Below, piece after piece: positions 8,901-17,184 of a DNA stretch of 55,019 bases. A model generated the notes under the pieces. It was not told the origin of the DNA, did not search any database, and worked only from the letters and a program-made list of their open reading frames with translations. Source of the DNA: an uncultured Acidimicrobiaceae bacterium (GTDB taxonomy: Bacteria; Actinomycetota; Acidimicrobiia; Spongiisociales; UBA5794); assembly GCA_947258985.1 (NCBI GenBank), contig CAMYKI010000033.1, positions 1-55,019 on the forward strand, given 5' to 3'. Every line of letters begins with the position of its first letter. Position 1 is the first letter of the stretch. The translations under genes were made by a program, and so were the position numbers.

Positions 8901-9108
8901 CGGCAGCCCTGGCTACGGCGCGGATCGCCCGCGCCACGCGGCCCCGTCGGCCGATGACCCGCCCCATGTCCTTCTTGGCGGTTCTGACCTCGGCGACAAC
9001 CGAGTCCTCACCGTCGTTAACCACCTCGACCTCGACGCTCGAAGCGTCGTCAACGATCTGCTCGGTAACGTAACGAACGACCTTGTCGACTATTTCGCCC
9101 TGTTCCAC
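8857..9108 (-). CDS. khpA: KH-domain RNA-binding protein KhpA
   Basis: 83 residues, a single type-II KH domain with the GxxG loop in MGRVIGRRGRVARAIRAV. KhpA proteins bind RNA, often with KhpB/Jag, and influence cell-envelope growth in Firmicutes; the role in actinobacteria is less clear. It starts with a GTG whose G is the last base of the rpsP stop (TAGTG), so translation is coupled to rpsP. The order rpsP-khpA-rimM is the common one. Confidence 0.93.
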   Translation of the reverse strand: MEQGEIVDKVVRYVTEQIVDDASSVEVEVVNDGEDSVVAEVRTAKKDMGRVIGRRGRVARAIRAVARAAGDEEGLDVQVEFLD

Positions 9109-9551
9109 TAGTCGCTCTCTTCTTTGACGTCTTCTTCTACAACAACTTCGCCGTCGTCGGCGACGGCCTCCGGCTCGACTGGCGGCGCATCCGCTTCAGC
9201 GGCTGGCTCTTGCACCTCTGCCACGGGCTCCGGCGCCGGCTCCGGCTGCGGCGCCGCAGTCGACGACGAACCAACGGTATGGATTTCGCCACGATCGATG
9301 GCAAAACGGGTCCACGCCCCGGAGATCTCGAGAAGCTTCTTTGCTCGTTCCGTGGGCTGGGCGCCCTTCTGCAACCAGTCGAGGGCACGCTCGTTGTCGA
9401 TTTCGACGAGCGATGGTTCCTCCCTGGGGTCATACCTGCCTATTTGCTCGATGTATGCCCCATCGCGCGGTTTACGCGAGTCCACCACGACGACGCGATA
9501 TGACGGTTGCTTCTTCTTGCCCATCCGCGTCAGGCGGATCTTGACCGGCAT
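9108..9551 (-). CDS. rpsP: 30S ribosomal protein S16 with acidic tail
   Basis: Residues 1-85 are a normal bS16 ([32 protein letters not shown]). The following 60 residues are an Ala/Pro/Glu/Asp/Val-rich acidic tail ending EEDVKEESD. Such tails are known in actinobacterial S16 but are long here, so the product is 147 residues instead of about 80-90. The start is ATG at 9551, 5 bp after the ffh stop. It belongs to an ffh-rpsP-khpA-rimM operon. Confidence 0.96.
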   Translation of the reverse strand: MPVKIRLTRMGKKKQPSYRVVVVDSRKPRDGAYIEQIGRYDPREEPSLVEIDNERALDWLQKGAQPTERAKKLLEISGAWTRFAIDRGEIHTVGSSSTAAPQPEPAPEPVAEVQEPAAEADAPPVEPEAVADDGEVVVEEDVKEESD

Positions 9552-9556
9552 CTACT

Positions 9557-10894
9557 TCACCTCTTCTTGCTGCGATCTAATCCCGGAAGGTTGAGCCCCG
9601 GAATCGGGCTCTTCCCACCAGCGATCATCTTCATCATCTTCTGTGCTTCCGAGAACTGCTTGAGGACGGCGTTGACGTCCTGCGGCCGGGTTCCCGATCC
9701 GGCTGCAATCCGGCGTTTCCGACTTCCGTTGATGGATTTCGGGCTGTGACGCTCCGCGGGAGTCATCGACCTGATAATGGCCTCAACACGGTTCAGGTCC
9801 TTGTCATTGACCTCAACATCACGAAGCGCCTGTCCGGCGCCGGGCAGCATACTAACCAGGTTTTGTAGCGGGCCCATTTTTCTCAGCTGCTGGAACTGCT
9901 CCAGAAAGTCCTCGAGATCAAAGGACGCTGTGCGGAGTTTCTCAGCTGCTGCCGCGGCCTGATCCTCGTCGTACGCCGTCTCTGCCTTCTCTATCAACGT
10001 GAGTACGTCACCCATGCCGAGGATTCGTGACGCCATCCGCTCCGGGTAAAACACGTCGAGGTCATCCAGACCTTCGCCGAGGCCCACAAACTTGATCGGA
10101 CAGCCGGTCACCTCGCGGGCGGAAATTGCCGCCCCGCCGCGGGCATCGCCGTCGAGCTTCGTCATGACCAAACCGGTCAGCTCCGCGTACTCGAGGAACC
10201 CCTTGGCAACGTTGACCGCCTCCTGCCCCGTCATGGCATCGACTACCAGCAGTGTCTCATCGGGTTCCGCGACTTTGCGAACCGCAGCGAGCTCCTTCAT
10301 CAGGTCGTCATCGATTTGCAGTCGTCCCGCCGTATCGATGATGACCACGTTGTGGCCTTCCTGCCTGGCGTGTTTGAGTGCCGCCTTGGCGAGGCGGGGC
10401 GCCTTCGTCTTGCGATCCACGTATACCGGCACCCCGACCCTTCGCCCGAGTGTTTCGAGCTGGTCGATTGCGGCAGGCCGCTGCAGATCGGCAGCGACGA
10501 GCAGGGGCCTCCGCCCCTTGCTCTTGAGGAGCCGCGCCAGTTTTGCTGCCGAGGTCGTCTTACCCGAGCCTTGCAGACCCGCCATGAGAATCACCAGCGG
10601 TGGCGAGGCGGGACGTTTGAGCGGCGCTTCTTCGCCCAACGTGTTGATCAGTTCCTCATGGACGATCTTGATCACCTGTTGGCCCGGTGTGAGGCTCTTC
10701 GTGACATCCGCTCCCAGCGCCCGCTCTTTGACACGAGCCAGGAATGACTTGACCACAATCACGTTGACGTCTGCCTCGAGAAGGGCAAGACGGACCTCGC
10801 GCAGCGCAGCGTCAACGTCGGCCTCGGAGAGCCGGCCCTTGCCACGCAGGCGGGAGAATACGTCGTTAAATCTGTCGCTGATGGTGTCGAACAT
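9557..10894 (-). CDS. ffh: Signal recognition particle protein Ffh
   Basis: 445-residue GTPase that binds signal peptides and SRP RNA. Domain order is the N domain (from MFDTISDRFNDVFSRLRGKG), the G domain with P-loop GLQGSGKTTSAAKLA, DTAGRL and TKLDGDARGG, and the Met-rich M domain with MIRSMTPAER and RKRRIAAGSG. The reading frame is open further upstream (to 11032), but the ATG at 10894 is the family start. Its receptor FtsY is encoded at 17592-18608. No SRP RNA gene was seen nearby. Confidence 0.97.
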   Translation of the reverse strand: MFDTISDRFNDVFSRLRGKGRLSEADVDAALREVRLALLEADVNVIVVKSFLARVKERALGADVTKSLTPGQQVIKIVHEELINTLGEEAPLKRPASPPLVILMAGLQGSGKTTSAAKLARLLKSKGRRPLLVAADLQRPAAIDQLETLGRRVGVPVYVDRKTKAPRLAKAALKHARQEGHNVVIIDTAGRLQIDDDLMKELAAVRKVAEPDETLLVVDAMTGQEAVNVAKGFLEYAELTGLVMTKLDGDARGGAAISAREVTGCPIKFVGLGEGLDDLDVFYPERMASRILGMGDVLTLIEKAETAYDEDQAAAAAEKLRTASFDLEDFLEQFQQLRKMGPLQNLVSMLPGAGQALRDVEVNDKDLNRVEAIIRSMTPAERHSPKSINGSRKRRIAAGSGTRPQDVNAVLKQFSEAQKMMKMIAGGKSPIPGLNLPGLDRSKKR

Positions 10895-10915
10895 GTCAGC
10901 GGGAGTGTAGGCGTC

Positions 10916-11093
10916 GGGGGCCGCTGTGCGGCCCCCGATGTTGGCCATCCGTTCTTGCGTTGGCCCTGCCGGGATACCGGCACCATCTACGCAAGAACGG
11001 GCCGCGGCACGAGTTCGGCGTTGCGAACCCAATTCTGCCCGAACCGCGGCTTGAGTTTGGCCCTGCCAAACTCAAATCTGCCCGCAGGGCAGA
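10916..11093. repeat. Cluster of consecutive hairpins between ffh and upp
   Basis: The 240-bp gap between the divergent ffh and upp genes holds five adjacent dyads. They are GGGGGCCGC/GCGGCCCCC with a 3-nt loop (10916-10936); CGTTCTTGCG/CGCAAGAACG enclosing TGCCGG/CCGGCA (10950-10999); a GCCGCG/CGCGGC stem with GTTCGG/CCGAAC inside (11001-11050); TTGAGTTTGG/CCAAACTCAA with a 5-nt loop (11051-11075); and TCTGCCC/GGGCAGA (11077-11093). None is followed by a T-run, so simple terminators are unlikely. I see no open frame with coding character here. The upp ribosome-binding site lies after the cluster. Confidence 0.7.
10954..10982. repeat. Dispersed palindromic repeat, copy A
   Basis: 29 bp beginning CTTGCGT and ending in the palindrome TGCCGGGATACCGGCA. 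It agrees with copy B at 18700-18728 in 25 of 29 positions by eye. Both copies are intergenic. Copy A is embedded in a longer dyad (CTTGCGT pairs with ACGCAAG at 10989-10995). Confidence 0.7.
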
Positions 11094-11135
11094 CCACTAC
11101 TCTGCTGTGAACGATCCAGCGCTGGAGGACCGCAC

Positions 11136-11768
11136 ATGAATCTGACGATTGTCGACCACCCGCTCGCTAAGCACTACCTAACAACGCTGCGCGACAGTTC
11201 GACCGACAACGACAAGTTTCGTGCCGCGGCGCGGCGGCTGACCAACACGCTCGTGATCGAGGCAACCAGAGAGGTTCCACTCAATGAGAGTCCCGTTGAG
11301 ACACCCATGGGGACAACCACCGGCCACACCCTTGCGGATGTTGTCGCGGTGGCGGTGCTGCGGGCAGGACTCGGAATGCTCGACGCCGTCGTCGATCTCA
11401 TCCCCCACGTAAAGGTCGGCTTTGCCGGGCTGCAACGCGACGAGGAGACCGCAGAGCCTATCGAGTACTACGTGAACCTCCCCCAGGTGGATGACACCTC
11501 GGTGCTGATCCTCGAACCGATGCTCGCCACCGGGGGCTCACTGTCGTGGGCCGTCGACAAGGCAAAGGAAGCCGGGGCCACCGATATCACCGCGCTGTGT
11601 GTCGTTACCGCTCCCGAGGGCGTCGAGCGTATGTATCGCGACCATCCGGATGTCCGCATAGTCGCTGCCTCGGCCGACAAGGCGCTGAACGACACCTACT
11701 ACATAGTCCCCGGTCTCGGCGACATGGGTGACCGCCTCTTCGGCACCATCGAACGTCCCAAGCTCTAG
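11136..11768 (+). CDS. upp: Uracil phosphoribosyltransferase
   Basis: 210 residues; converts uracil and PRPP to UMP. Family landmarks are MNLTIVDHPLAKHYLTTLRD, VLRAGLGMLDAVVDLIPH, the PRPP-binding LILEPMLATGGS, and the uracil-contacting end YIVPGLGDMGDRLFG. A GGAGGA ribosome-binding site lies 8 nt before the ATG. It heads a rightward set (upp, methyltransferase, alkyltransferase-like protein, then deoA and a phosphorylase) with salvage as the common theme. Confidence 0.97.
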   Translation: MNLTIVDHPLAKHYLTTLRDSSTDNDKFRAAARRLTNTLVIEATREVPLNESPVETPMGTTTGHTLADVVAVAVLRAGLGMLDAVVDLIPHVKVGFAGLQRDEETAEPIEYYVNLPQVDDTSVLILEPMLATGGSLSWAVDKAKEAGATDITALCVVTAPEGVERMYRDHPDVRIVAASADKALNDTYYIVPGLGDMGDRLFGTIERPKL

Positions 11769-11776
11769 CCGAATCC

Positions 11777-12385
11777 ATGAACCAGCACCGCGACACGCTC
11801 CGCGCCGCCTACGATTTCGACGCCCCGAGGCGCAACGCCAACGTTCTCGAAGGGTGGCGAGTCGAAGTTATCGACGCCTTCCTCGACCGCCTCGCTCCCG
11901 GCGCGTCGGTGCTCGAACTTGGGGCTGGTGCCGGGCAAGCGGCTCAATACGTGGCAGAGAAGGGCTTTCGCGTCACCGCCATGGACCTCTCCCCTGCCAA
12001 CATCGCCCTCGCCTCGTCCCGCGGCATCGACGCTCGCGTCGGCGATTTCACCGACCCGGAATTCCACGTCGGCGAATTTGATGCCGTGTTCGCACTGAAC
12101 TCGCTGCTCCACGTCGAAAAGCGCCTCTGGCAGTCGGCTGTCGGGGTCTTGCGACGGTCGCTCGAGCATGGCGGGATTGCCATGATCGTCGTTTGGGGTG
12201 GCATGAACTACGAAGGCACTCTCGAGGACGAATGGACCGATCCGCCCCGCTTCTTTGCCTTCTACGCGGACGAGGACTTCCGGTTGCTGCCGACACCCGG
12301 TTTCCGCAAACTGCTGTGCGAATCTCGCCTCGACGACATCGAGGATGAGCTACATCCTCAGATCCTGGTGTTGGAGGCGACGTGA
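11777..12385 (+). CDS. SAM-dependent class I methyltransferase
   Basis: 202 residues. The SAM-binding motif I is VLELGAGAGQAAQYVAEKGF (about residues 45-64), the acidic residue ending strand 2 is in VTAMDLSP, and motif IV is FDAVFALNSLLHV. The substrate is unknown. The fold and the LLHV segment resemble small-molecule methyltransferases of the UbiE/Tam type. It starts 9 bp after upp, and its stop overlaps the next start as GTGA, so it is part of the upp operon. Confidence 0.85.
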   Translation: MNQHRDTLRAAYDFDAPRRNANVLEGWRVEVIDAFLDRLAPGASVLELGAGAGQAAQYVAEKGFRVTAMDLSPANIALASSRGIDARVGDFTDPEFHVGEFDAVFALNSLLHVEKRLWQSAVGVLRRSLEHGGIAMIVVWGGMNYEGTLEDEWTDPPRFFAFYADEDFRLLPTPGFRKLLCESRLDDIEDELHPQILVLEAT

Positions 12386-12663
12386 CTGACCGGGGAGAGG
12401 AGTTCACAGATGCGGTCATCGCCGTGCTCCAGGAACTCGAGCCCGGCGATGTGATTGCCTACGGCGAGGTCGCAACCGAAGCGGGTTACCCCGGTGCCGC
12501 CCGGGCGGTCGGAAATCTGCTCCGCACAGTCCCCGGATTGCCGTGGTGGCGGGTCGTCAATGCGGCAGGGCGTCTTGCGCCCGGCAACGAGAAAGAACAG
12601 GCCGAGCGGCTGCGCGCCGAGGGCGTCGCCGTGCGCGACGGAAAGGTCATGAGGGCGAAGTGA
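12382..12663 (+). CDS. Alkyltransferase-like protein (ATL, MGMT family lacking the acceptor Cys)
   Basis: 93 residues covering only the DNA-binding half of O6-methylguanine-DNA methyltransferase: VIAYGEVATEAGYPGAARAVGN then LPWWRVVNAAGRL. In MGMT the active site reads PCHR; here it is PWWR, with Trp in place of the alkyl-accepting Cys. This is the hallmark of ATL proteins, which bind O6-alkylguanine and flag it for nucleotide excision repair without reversing it. The start is GTG, overlapping the preceding stop. Confidence 0.9.
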   Translation: MTDRGEEFTDAVIAVLQELEPGDVIAYGEVATEAGYPGAARAVGNLLRTVPGLPWWRVVNAAGRLAPGNEKEQAERLRAEGVAVRDGKVMRAK

Positions 12664-12708
12664 CCTTTGGCTTTGAAAATGGGACCGCGCAGACCGCGAA
12701 ATCTCGGC

Positions 12709-12714
12709 CATAAT
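12709..12714 (+). promoter_or_regulatory. -10 box (CATAAT) before deoA
   Basis: One mismatch from TATAAT, ending 6 nt before the deoA ATG at 12721. This spacing leaves no room for a ribosome-binding site and suggests a leaderless transcript. Confidence 0.45.
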
Positions 12715-12720
12715 CATGTG

Positions 12721-14031
12721 ATGAAGCACCATTCCATAATTGACCTGATCGAACGTAAACGCGATGGCGGCACACTGGCTGCCGACGAGCTCCAGTGGGT
12801 CATCGCCGAGTACACCGCGGACCGCATCCCCGACTACCAGATGTCATCTCTGTTGATGGCCATCTTCATCCGGGGTTTCGAGCCGAATGAACTCGGTCCC
12901 TGGACCGAGGCCATGCTGCGGTCGGGCGACGTCCTCGATCTCAGCCATATTCCGGCGGGCAAGGTAGACAAGCATTCCACCGGCGGCGTCGGCGACAAGA
13001 TCAGCATCCCGCTGGCACCGATGGTTGCCGCTTGCGGTGTTGCCGTGCCGATGATGTCCGGGCGAGGTCTCGGCCACACCGGTGGCACCCTCGACAAGCT
13101 CGAATCCATCCCCGGATTCCGCACCCGGCTCGATCGAGACGAGTTTGTCGCGATAGTCGAACGGCTCGGTTTGGTGTTGGGTGGTCAATCCGAGACGATG
13201 GCCCCGGCCGATCGACGCATCTATGCGCTCCGAGACGGCACCGGAACCGTGCCGTCGCTGCCGCTCATCGCCTCGTCCATCATGTCCAAAAAGCTGGCCG
13301 AAGGCATCGATGGCCTGGTTCTCGATGTTAAGACCGGTTCAGGCGCTTTCATGAAGAACGAAGCAGACGCCCGCGCCCTGGCAAAGACCATGGTTGGGAT
13401 CGGCGATTCCCATGGCACGAAGGTGGTTGCCACCCTCACCGCGATGGATCAACCCCTCGGTGTCGAGGTCGGCAACGCCAACGAGATCGCAGAATCGCTC
13501 GACGTTCTGGCGGGGGGCGGCCCGGCAGATGTTGTCGACCTCACCTACAGCCTTGCGGCAGACATGCTGCTGTTGGCCGGAGTCGACACTGATCGTGAAG
13601 TTGCTCTCGAACGTCTGCAGAAGGCAGTCGCGTCTGGCGCCGCCATGGAGCGCTTCCAGGATGTCATCGTCGCTCAGGATGGCAATCCCAACGTCGCCCA
13701 CGATCGCTCGCTGCTCCCGGTCGCCCCCAAGCGATACGAACTCGTTGCCGCCGGAACCGGCGTCGTGAGCAAGTGCGACGCTCGCGATATTGGTGTCGCC
13801 GGGGTCCGGCTCGGTGCGGGGCGGGCACGCAAGGAAGACGAGGTCGACCCCGGTGTCGGGATATCGCTGCGAGCCAAAGTCGGCGATGCAGTCACCGCCG
13901 GCGAGCCTCTGGCAACGATCGTTTATCGCGATGAGGACCGGCTCCAGGCTGCTCTCCCGTTGCTCGAGCGGGCCTGGGAGATCGGCGAGACGGCGGCCGC
14001 CTCGTCCTTGATAATCAGCCGAGTCGACTGA
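12721..14031 (+). CDS. deoA: Thymidine / pyrimidine-nucleoside phosphorylase
   Basis: 436 residues; phosphorolysis of thymidine or other pyrimidine nucleosides to base and (deoxy)ribose-1-phosphate. Signatures are IIDLIERKRDGGTLAADEL at the start, the phosphate loop DKHSTGGVGDK, SGRGLGHTGGTLDKLES (PROSITE thymidine phosphorylase pattern), and DVKTGSGAFM. The C-terminal alpha/beta domain is complete. The ATG at 12721 was chosen over upstream alternatives because the conserved N-terminus begins there and a -10 box ends 6 nt before it. Family members differ in specificity, so thymidine versus broad pyrimidine use is open. Confidence 0.95.
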   Translation: MKHHSIIDLIERKRDGGTLAADELQWVIAEYTADRIPDYQMSSLLMAIFIRGFEPNELGPWTEAMLRSGDVLDLSHIPAGKVDKHSTGGVGDKISIPLAPMVAACGVAVPMMSGRGLGHTGGTLDKLESIPGFRTRLDRDEFVAIVERLGLVLGGQSETMAPADRRIYALRDGTGTVPSLPLIASSIMSKKLAEGIDGLVLDVKTGSGAFMKNEADARALAKTMVGIGDSHGTKVVATLTAMDQPLGVEVGNANEIAESLDVLAGGGPADVVDLTYSLAADMLLLAGVDTDREVALERLQKAVASGAAMERFQDVIVAQDGNPNVAHDRSLLPVAPKRYELVAAGTGVVSKCDARDIGVAGVRLGAGRARKEDEVDPGVGISLRAKVGDAVTAGEPLATIVYRDEDRLQAALPLLERAWEIGETAAASSLIISRVD

Positions 14032-14105
14032 CATCCGGCGCCGAACGGCCCGCCGCAAACTGTAATCTCGGCATCAGTGTGAGAAGCAGCGATCGGGAGG
14101 TCGAC

Positions 14106-14939
14106 GTGGGCTACGAACAACTGCAGGAAGCGGCAGCAGCTATCGCGACGCTGTCGGGACGGGAGAGCCACTCGGCTGCGATGGTGCTGGGATCCGGGCT
14201 GGGTGACTATGCCGCGGCGTTGCCAGACGCTGTCGCCATTCCCTATGCCGACATCCCCCACTTCCCTACCCCAAAGGTTGCCGGACATTCAGGAACGCTC
14301 TACTCGATCGATGTGGGGGGCCGCGGCGCCCTCGTGTTCTCAGGGAGAGTTCACTTCTACGAAGGCTGGAGCCTCTTCGATGTGGTTTTTGGCGTCCGGA
14401 CCGCGGCTCTCACCGGATGCCACACGGTCTTCCTCACAAATGCCGCCGGCGGCGTAACAAAGGGACTGGCGGTCGGAGATCTCGTCGCTATCAAGGACCA
14501 CATCAACTTCACCGGCCAAAACCCGCTGCACGGACCAAATGATGAGCGGCTCGGGACCCGCTTCCCGGACGTCAGCGATGCCTACAGCCGCGGATTGCGG
14601 AGCGAGATGATTGCCGCCTACGAGGAGGCCGGCGTCTCCTACCAAGAGGGCGTGTACACCTGGTTCACCGGGCCCAGCTACGAGACTCCCGCGGAGATCG
14701 AACTGGTACGGCGCCTCGGAGGTGACCTGGTAGGCATGTCGACAGTTCCCGAAGCGATCGCGCTCGCCCACATGCGGCGCCGGGTCGGGGCGATCTCGCT
14801 CGTAACCAATCTTGCGGCCGGCGCCAGCGATCAGCCGGTGACGCACAAAGAGGTGCAGGAGGCGGCCGAACTGGCAAAGTCGAAGTTCACCGAGTTGGTC
14901 GACAGGCTGCTTCCACGTTTGGTCGCCGACCCGGCGTGA
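14106..14939 (+). CDS. Purine nucleoside phosphorylase (class I, trimeric type)
   Basis: About 277 residues; phosphorolysis of inosine, guanosine or their deoxy forms. Landmarks are MVLGSGLGDYA, the phosphate site GRVHFYEGW, the sequence TNAAGGVTKGLAVGDLVAIK, the base site TGPSYETPAEI and VGMSTVPEAIALAH. The GTG at 14106 is preferred to one at 14079 because a GGGAGG ribosome-binding site lies 5 nt upstream of it and the family N-terminus starts there. It lies 74 bp after deoA, in line with joint nucleoside catabolism. Confidence 0.94.
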   Translation: MGYEQLQEAAAAIATLSGRESHSAAMVLGSGLGDYAAALPDAVAIPYADIPHFPTPKVAGHSGTLYSIDVGGRGALVFSGRVHFYEGWSLFDVVFGVRTAALTGCHTVFLTNAAGGVTKGLAVGDLVAIKDHINFTGQNPLHGPNDERLGTRFPDVSDAYSRGLRSEMIAAYEEAGVSYQEGVYTWFTGPSYETPAEIELVRRLGGDLVGMSTVPEAIALAHMRRRVGAISLVTNLAAGASDQPVTHKEVQEAAELAKSKFTELVDRLLPRLVADPA

Positions 14940-15054
14940 TTCTCCACGACCCAATCGCAACCCCACGCCCGATCCGTGGGCGGTCGTTCTGGTTTCGTAC
15001 AGCACCCGAGACGCCGTAACATCGCGGCAATTGCGGCTCGAGGAGATGTCACAC

Positions 15055-15782
15055 ATGAAGATTGCAGTCTGCGTCAAGCAGATTCCTGATCCGGCAGCAC
15101 CGTATGAGTTGGAGCCGGACACAGGTTTTGTTGTCCGCCCCAACGATCAGGTGCTCGACGACACAGACCGGTACGGGGTGGAGGTCGCCCTCCAGCTTGC
15201 CGAAGCAATCGGAGAGGATGCGACCGTCACGCTGGTGTCGATGTCGCCGTCCGGAACGCTTCAAGGTATCCGTCAGGCGCTGGCAATGGGAGCCGATCGC
15301 GCCATCATCATCGACGACGAGGCGCTGCGTGGATCGGATGCTTTGACTACTGCCCGGGTGCTCGCAGCCGCCATCGCCGAGGATGGATTCGACCTGGTCA
15401 TCGCGGGCACGGAATCCACCGACGGTTATGCCGGTGTGATGCCGCAGCAACTGGCTGAATTGCTCGACGTTCCCGGCTTGACATTCGCCCGCAAGGTGGA
15501 CCACGACGGGGACAAGATTCGGAGGCCCCGCTGCCGGCTCTACTGACGGTAACTTCCGGGGTCGTCGAACCACGGTATCCGAATTTCAAAGGAATTATGC
15601 AGGCGAAGAAGAAACCAGTGGACACCAAGACCTGCGCCGATCTCGGGGTCAGCCCGACGGCGCAGCAGGTTATCCGTTCGGTAGAGCCGGTCCCGGCCCG
15701 CCAGGCCGGCGAGATTGTGGAGGACGAAGGCGAGGGCTATCTCAAGATCATCGAGAAGCTCGAAGAAGCGAAGGTGATTTGA
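15055..15782 (+). pseudogene. etfB: Electron transfer flavoprotein beta subunit, broken by an internal deletion/frameshift
   Basis: The first frame (15055-15546) encodes the N-terminal 163 residues of EtfB, from MKIAVCVKQIPDPAAPYE to VDHDGDKIR, and then runs into a stop after RPRCRLY. The second frame resumes from about 15522 with EAPLPALLTVTSGVVEPRYP and continues through the conserved MQAKKKPVDTKTCADLG to the stop at 15780-15782. Intact EtfB has about 12 more residues between GDKIR and EAP (normally ending in a GYDVV-like strand). A deletion of about 37 nt would explain both the loss and the frame change. The ATG at 15055 has GAGGAG 9 nt upstream. The gene is otherwise well conserved, so the lesion is recent or an assembly error. 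Confidence 0.85.
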
Positions 15783-16726
15783 TGACTACCTGGGTCTTTT
15801 GCGAAGAACAGAACGGCAATGCGAGCCCCTCGGCACTCGAGCTGCTCACCAAGGCTCGCGGTTGGGGCGACGTCCAGGTGTTCTACGTCGGCGCCGGCAG
15901 CGATACGGCGTTCACCCAACTGGGTGACCATGGTTCATCGGCAGTCCATCACCTCGATGTCGGTGATCGGCTGCCGGCGGCGGCAGCCGCAGCGGCTCTT
16001 GCCGGATTGGTCGGCGAGAGCGACATCGTTCTCTTTGGCATGAGCAGCACAGATCGTGACGTCGCCGGACGGCTCAGCGCACGGACCGGGTGCCCGGTGC
16101 TCGCAAACGCCGTCGAGATCGACCCATCCGGGGAAGAAGTTCTCGTGACAAACGAGATCCTGGGTGGCACTACCCGCGTAGTTACCGCGGCAACTGCGGG
16201 ACCGGTGATCGTTGTGGCCCGACCCAAAGCGTTCCCTGCGGAACAGAACGGTGGCGGCGCTCCGGGGGTGACCGCGGTGCCTACTCCTGACGTTGGCCAT
16301 CCGGGTGGGGCATCAGTACTCGAGCGGCACGTCGAGGAGAGCGAGGGCCCCGATCTCGAGGCGGCCGCCATCGTCATCGGCGGTGGCCGTGGCATGGGCG
16401 GGGCCGCGGAGAAGTGGGAGCCGGTGGCCAACCTTGCCTCTCTGCTGGGAGGCGCAGTTGGTGCCACCAGAGCGGTAGTCGACGCCGGTTGGGTTCCGTA
16501 CTCGTTGCAGATCGGCCAGACGGGCAAGACCGTCAAACCCGATGTGTACATCGCTTGCGGGGTCAGCGGCGCCATGCAGCACCTGGTCGGCATGAAGGAC
16601 TCCTCGTTGATAATCGCAATCAACAAGGACCCGGAGGCACCGATCTTCTCGGTCTCAGACCTGGGGATCGTCGGTGACGTCCACAAGGTCATGCCTGCGT
16701 TGAATGCCGCTTTGGAGAACCGTTAG
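15782..16726 (+). CDS. etfA: Electron transfer flavoprotein alpha subunit
   Basis: 314 residues. EtfA carries FAD and passes electrons from acyl-CoA and related dehydrogenases. The C-terminal FAD-binding segment is complete: GRGMGGAAEKWEPVANLA, VDAGWVPYSLQIGQTGKTVK, then ACGVSGAMQHLVGMKDSS and INKDPEAPIF. The ATG overlaps the etfB stop (TGATG), so translation is coupled to the broken beta subunit. No damage is seen in this gene, so loss of the beta partner would leave it orphaned. Confidence 0.95.
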   Translation: MTTWVFCEEQNGNASPSALELLTKARGWGDVQVFYVGAGSDTAFTQLGDHGSSAVHHLDVGDRLPAAAAAAALAGLVGESDIVLFGMSSTDRDVAGRLSARTGCPVLANAVEIDPSGEEVLVTNEILGGTTRVVTAATAGPVIVVARPKAFPAEQNGGGAPGVTAVPTPDVGHPGGASVLERHVEESEGPDLEAAAIVIGGGRGMGGAAEKWEPVANLASLLGGAVGATRAVVDAGWVPYSLQIGQTGKTVKPDVYIACGVSGAMQHLVGMKDSSLIIAINKDPEAPIFSVSDLGIVGDVHKVMPALNAALENR

Positions 16727-16870
16727 TCGGTTGATGCCCATGACCTTTCCGCTACGGGCGGAGCGGGGAGTCGTGCGCGCACAGTGGTCGCAGTCGGGAT
16801 CGTAAACAGGTGCGGTTCAACAAGGTCCAGGGCGCGCTTGAATCCCGCCCTTCTCCAACACAACTGTCGT
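16727..16870. other. Intergenic stretch with no supported feature
   Basis: 144 bp between convergent genes. The segment ends in sequence that resembles a T-arm (TTGAATCCCG) but no tRNA acceptor partner exists upstream. I see no T-run terminator. Confidence 0.5.
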
Positions 16871-17152
16871 CTACGGCAGTTGGTGCCCTCCAACGCGGGC
16901 CAACATGGCGGCGCGCTTGCGCAGCCGCTTGCGGGGAGCTGGGAGCGGATCCGGCATCAGCGCTGACAGGAGCCACCCAAAGAATCCGATCGTGATTCCG
17001 GAAACGATCAGGGTGACATCGTTGCCCACGATTCCCGCCCGGATGGTGAGCAGACTCACGGCAGCAAGGCCGTAGCCGATCACCAACATCAGGTTACGGG
17101 TCCATGGACTCAGCCAACCCTCGATGAAATCACGACCGCGTCTATTTCCCAT
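16871..17152 (-). CDS. Small two-helix membrane protein of unknown function
   Basis: 93 residues: a basic N-terminus (MGNRRGRDFIEGW), two hydrophobic helices (about 20-40 and 45-65) and a strongly basic tail (PAPRKRLRKRAAMLARV). Both termini would face the cytoplasm by the positive-inside rule. I recognise no family. It lies 32 bp downstream of cdd on the same strand. The hydrophobic pattern and codon usage support a real gene, but no homology evidence was available. Confidence 0.5.
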   Translation of the reverse strand: MGNRRGRDFIEGWLSPWTRNLMLVIGYGLAAVSLLTIRAGIVGNDVTLIVSGITIGFFGWLLSALMPDPLPAPRKRLRKRAAMLARVGGHQLP

Positions 17153-17184
17153 TCCCCCACTATCGGCTACTCAGAGTGGCCGAC

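Noticed and set aside
10895..11135. SRP RNA next to ffh
   Set aside because: No helix-8 core (GGUC...GGAAGG...AGCAG-type loop) is present; the structure is a series of simple dyads.
16800..16870. tRNA suggested by TTGAATCCCGCCCTTCTCC
   Set aside because: No matching acceptor arm or anticodon arm upstream on either strand.
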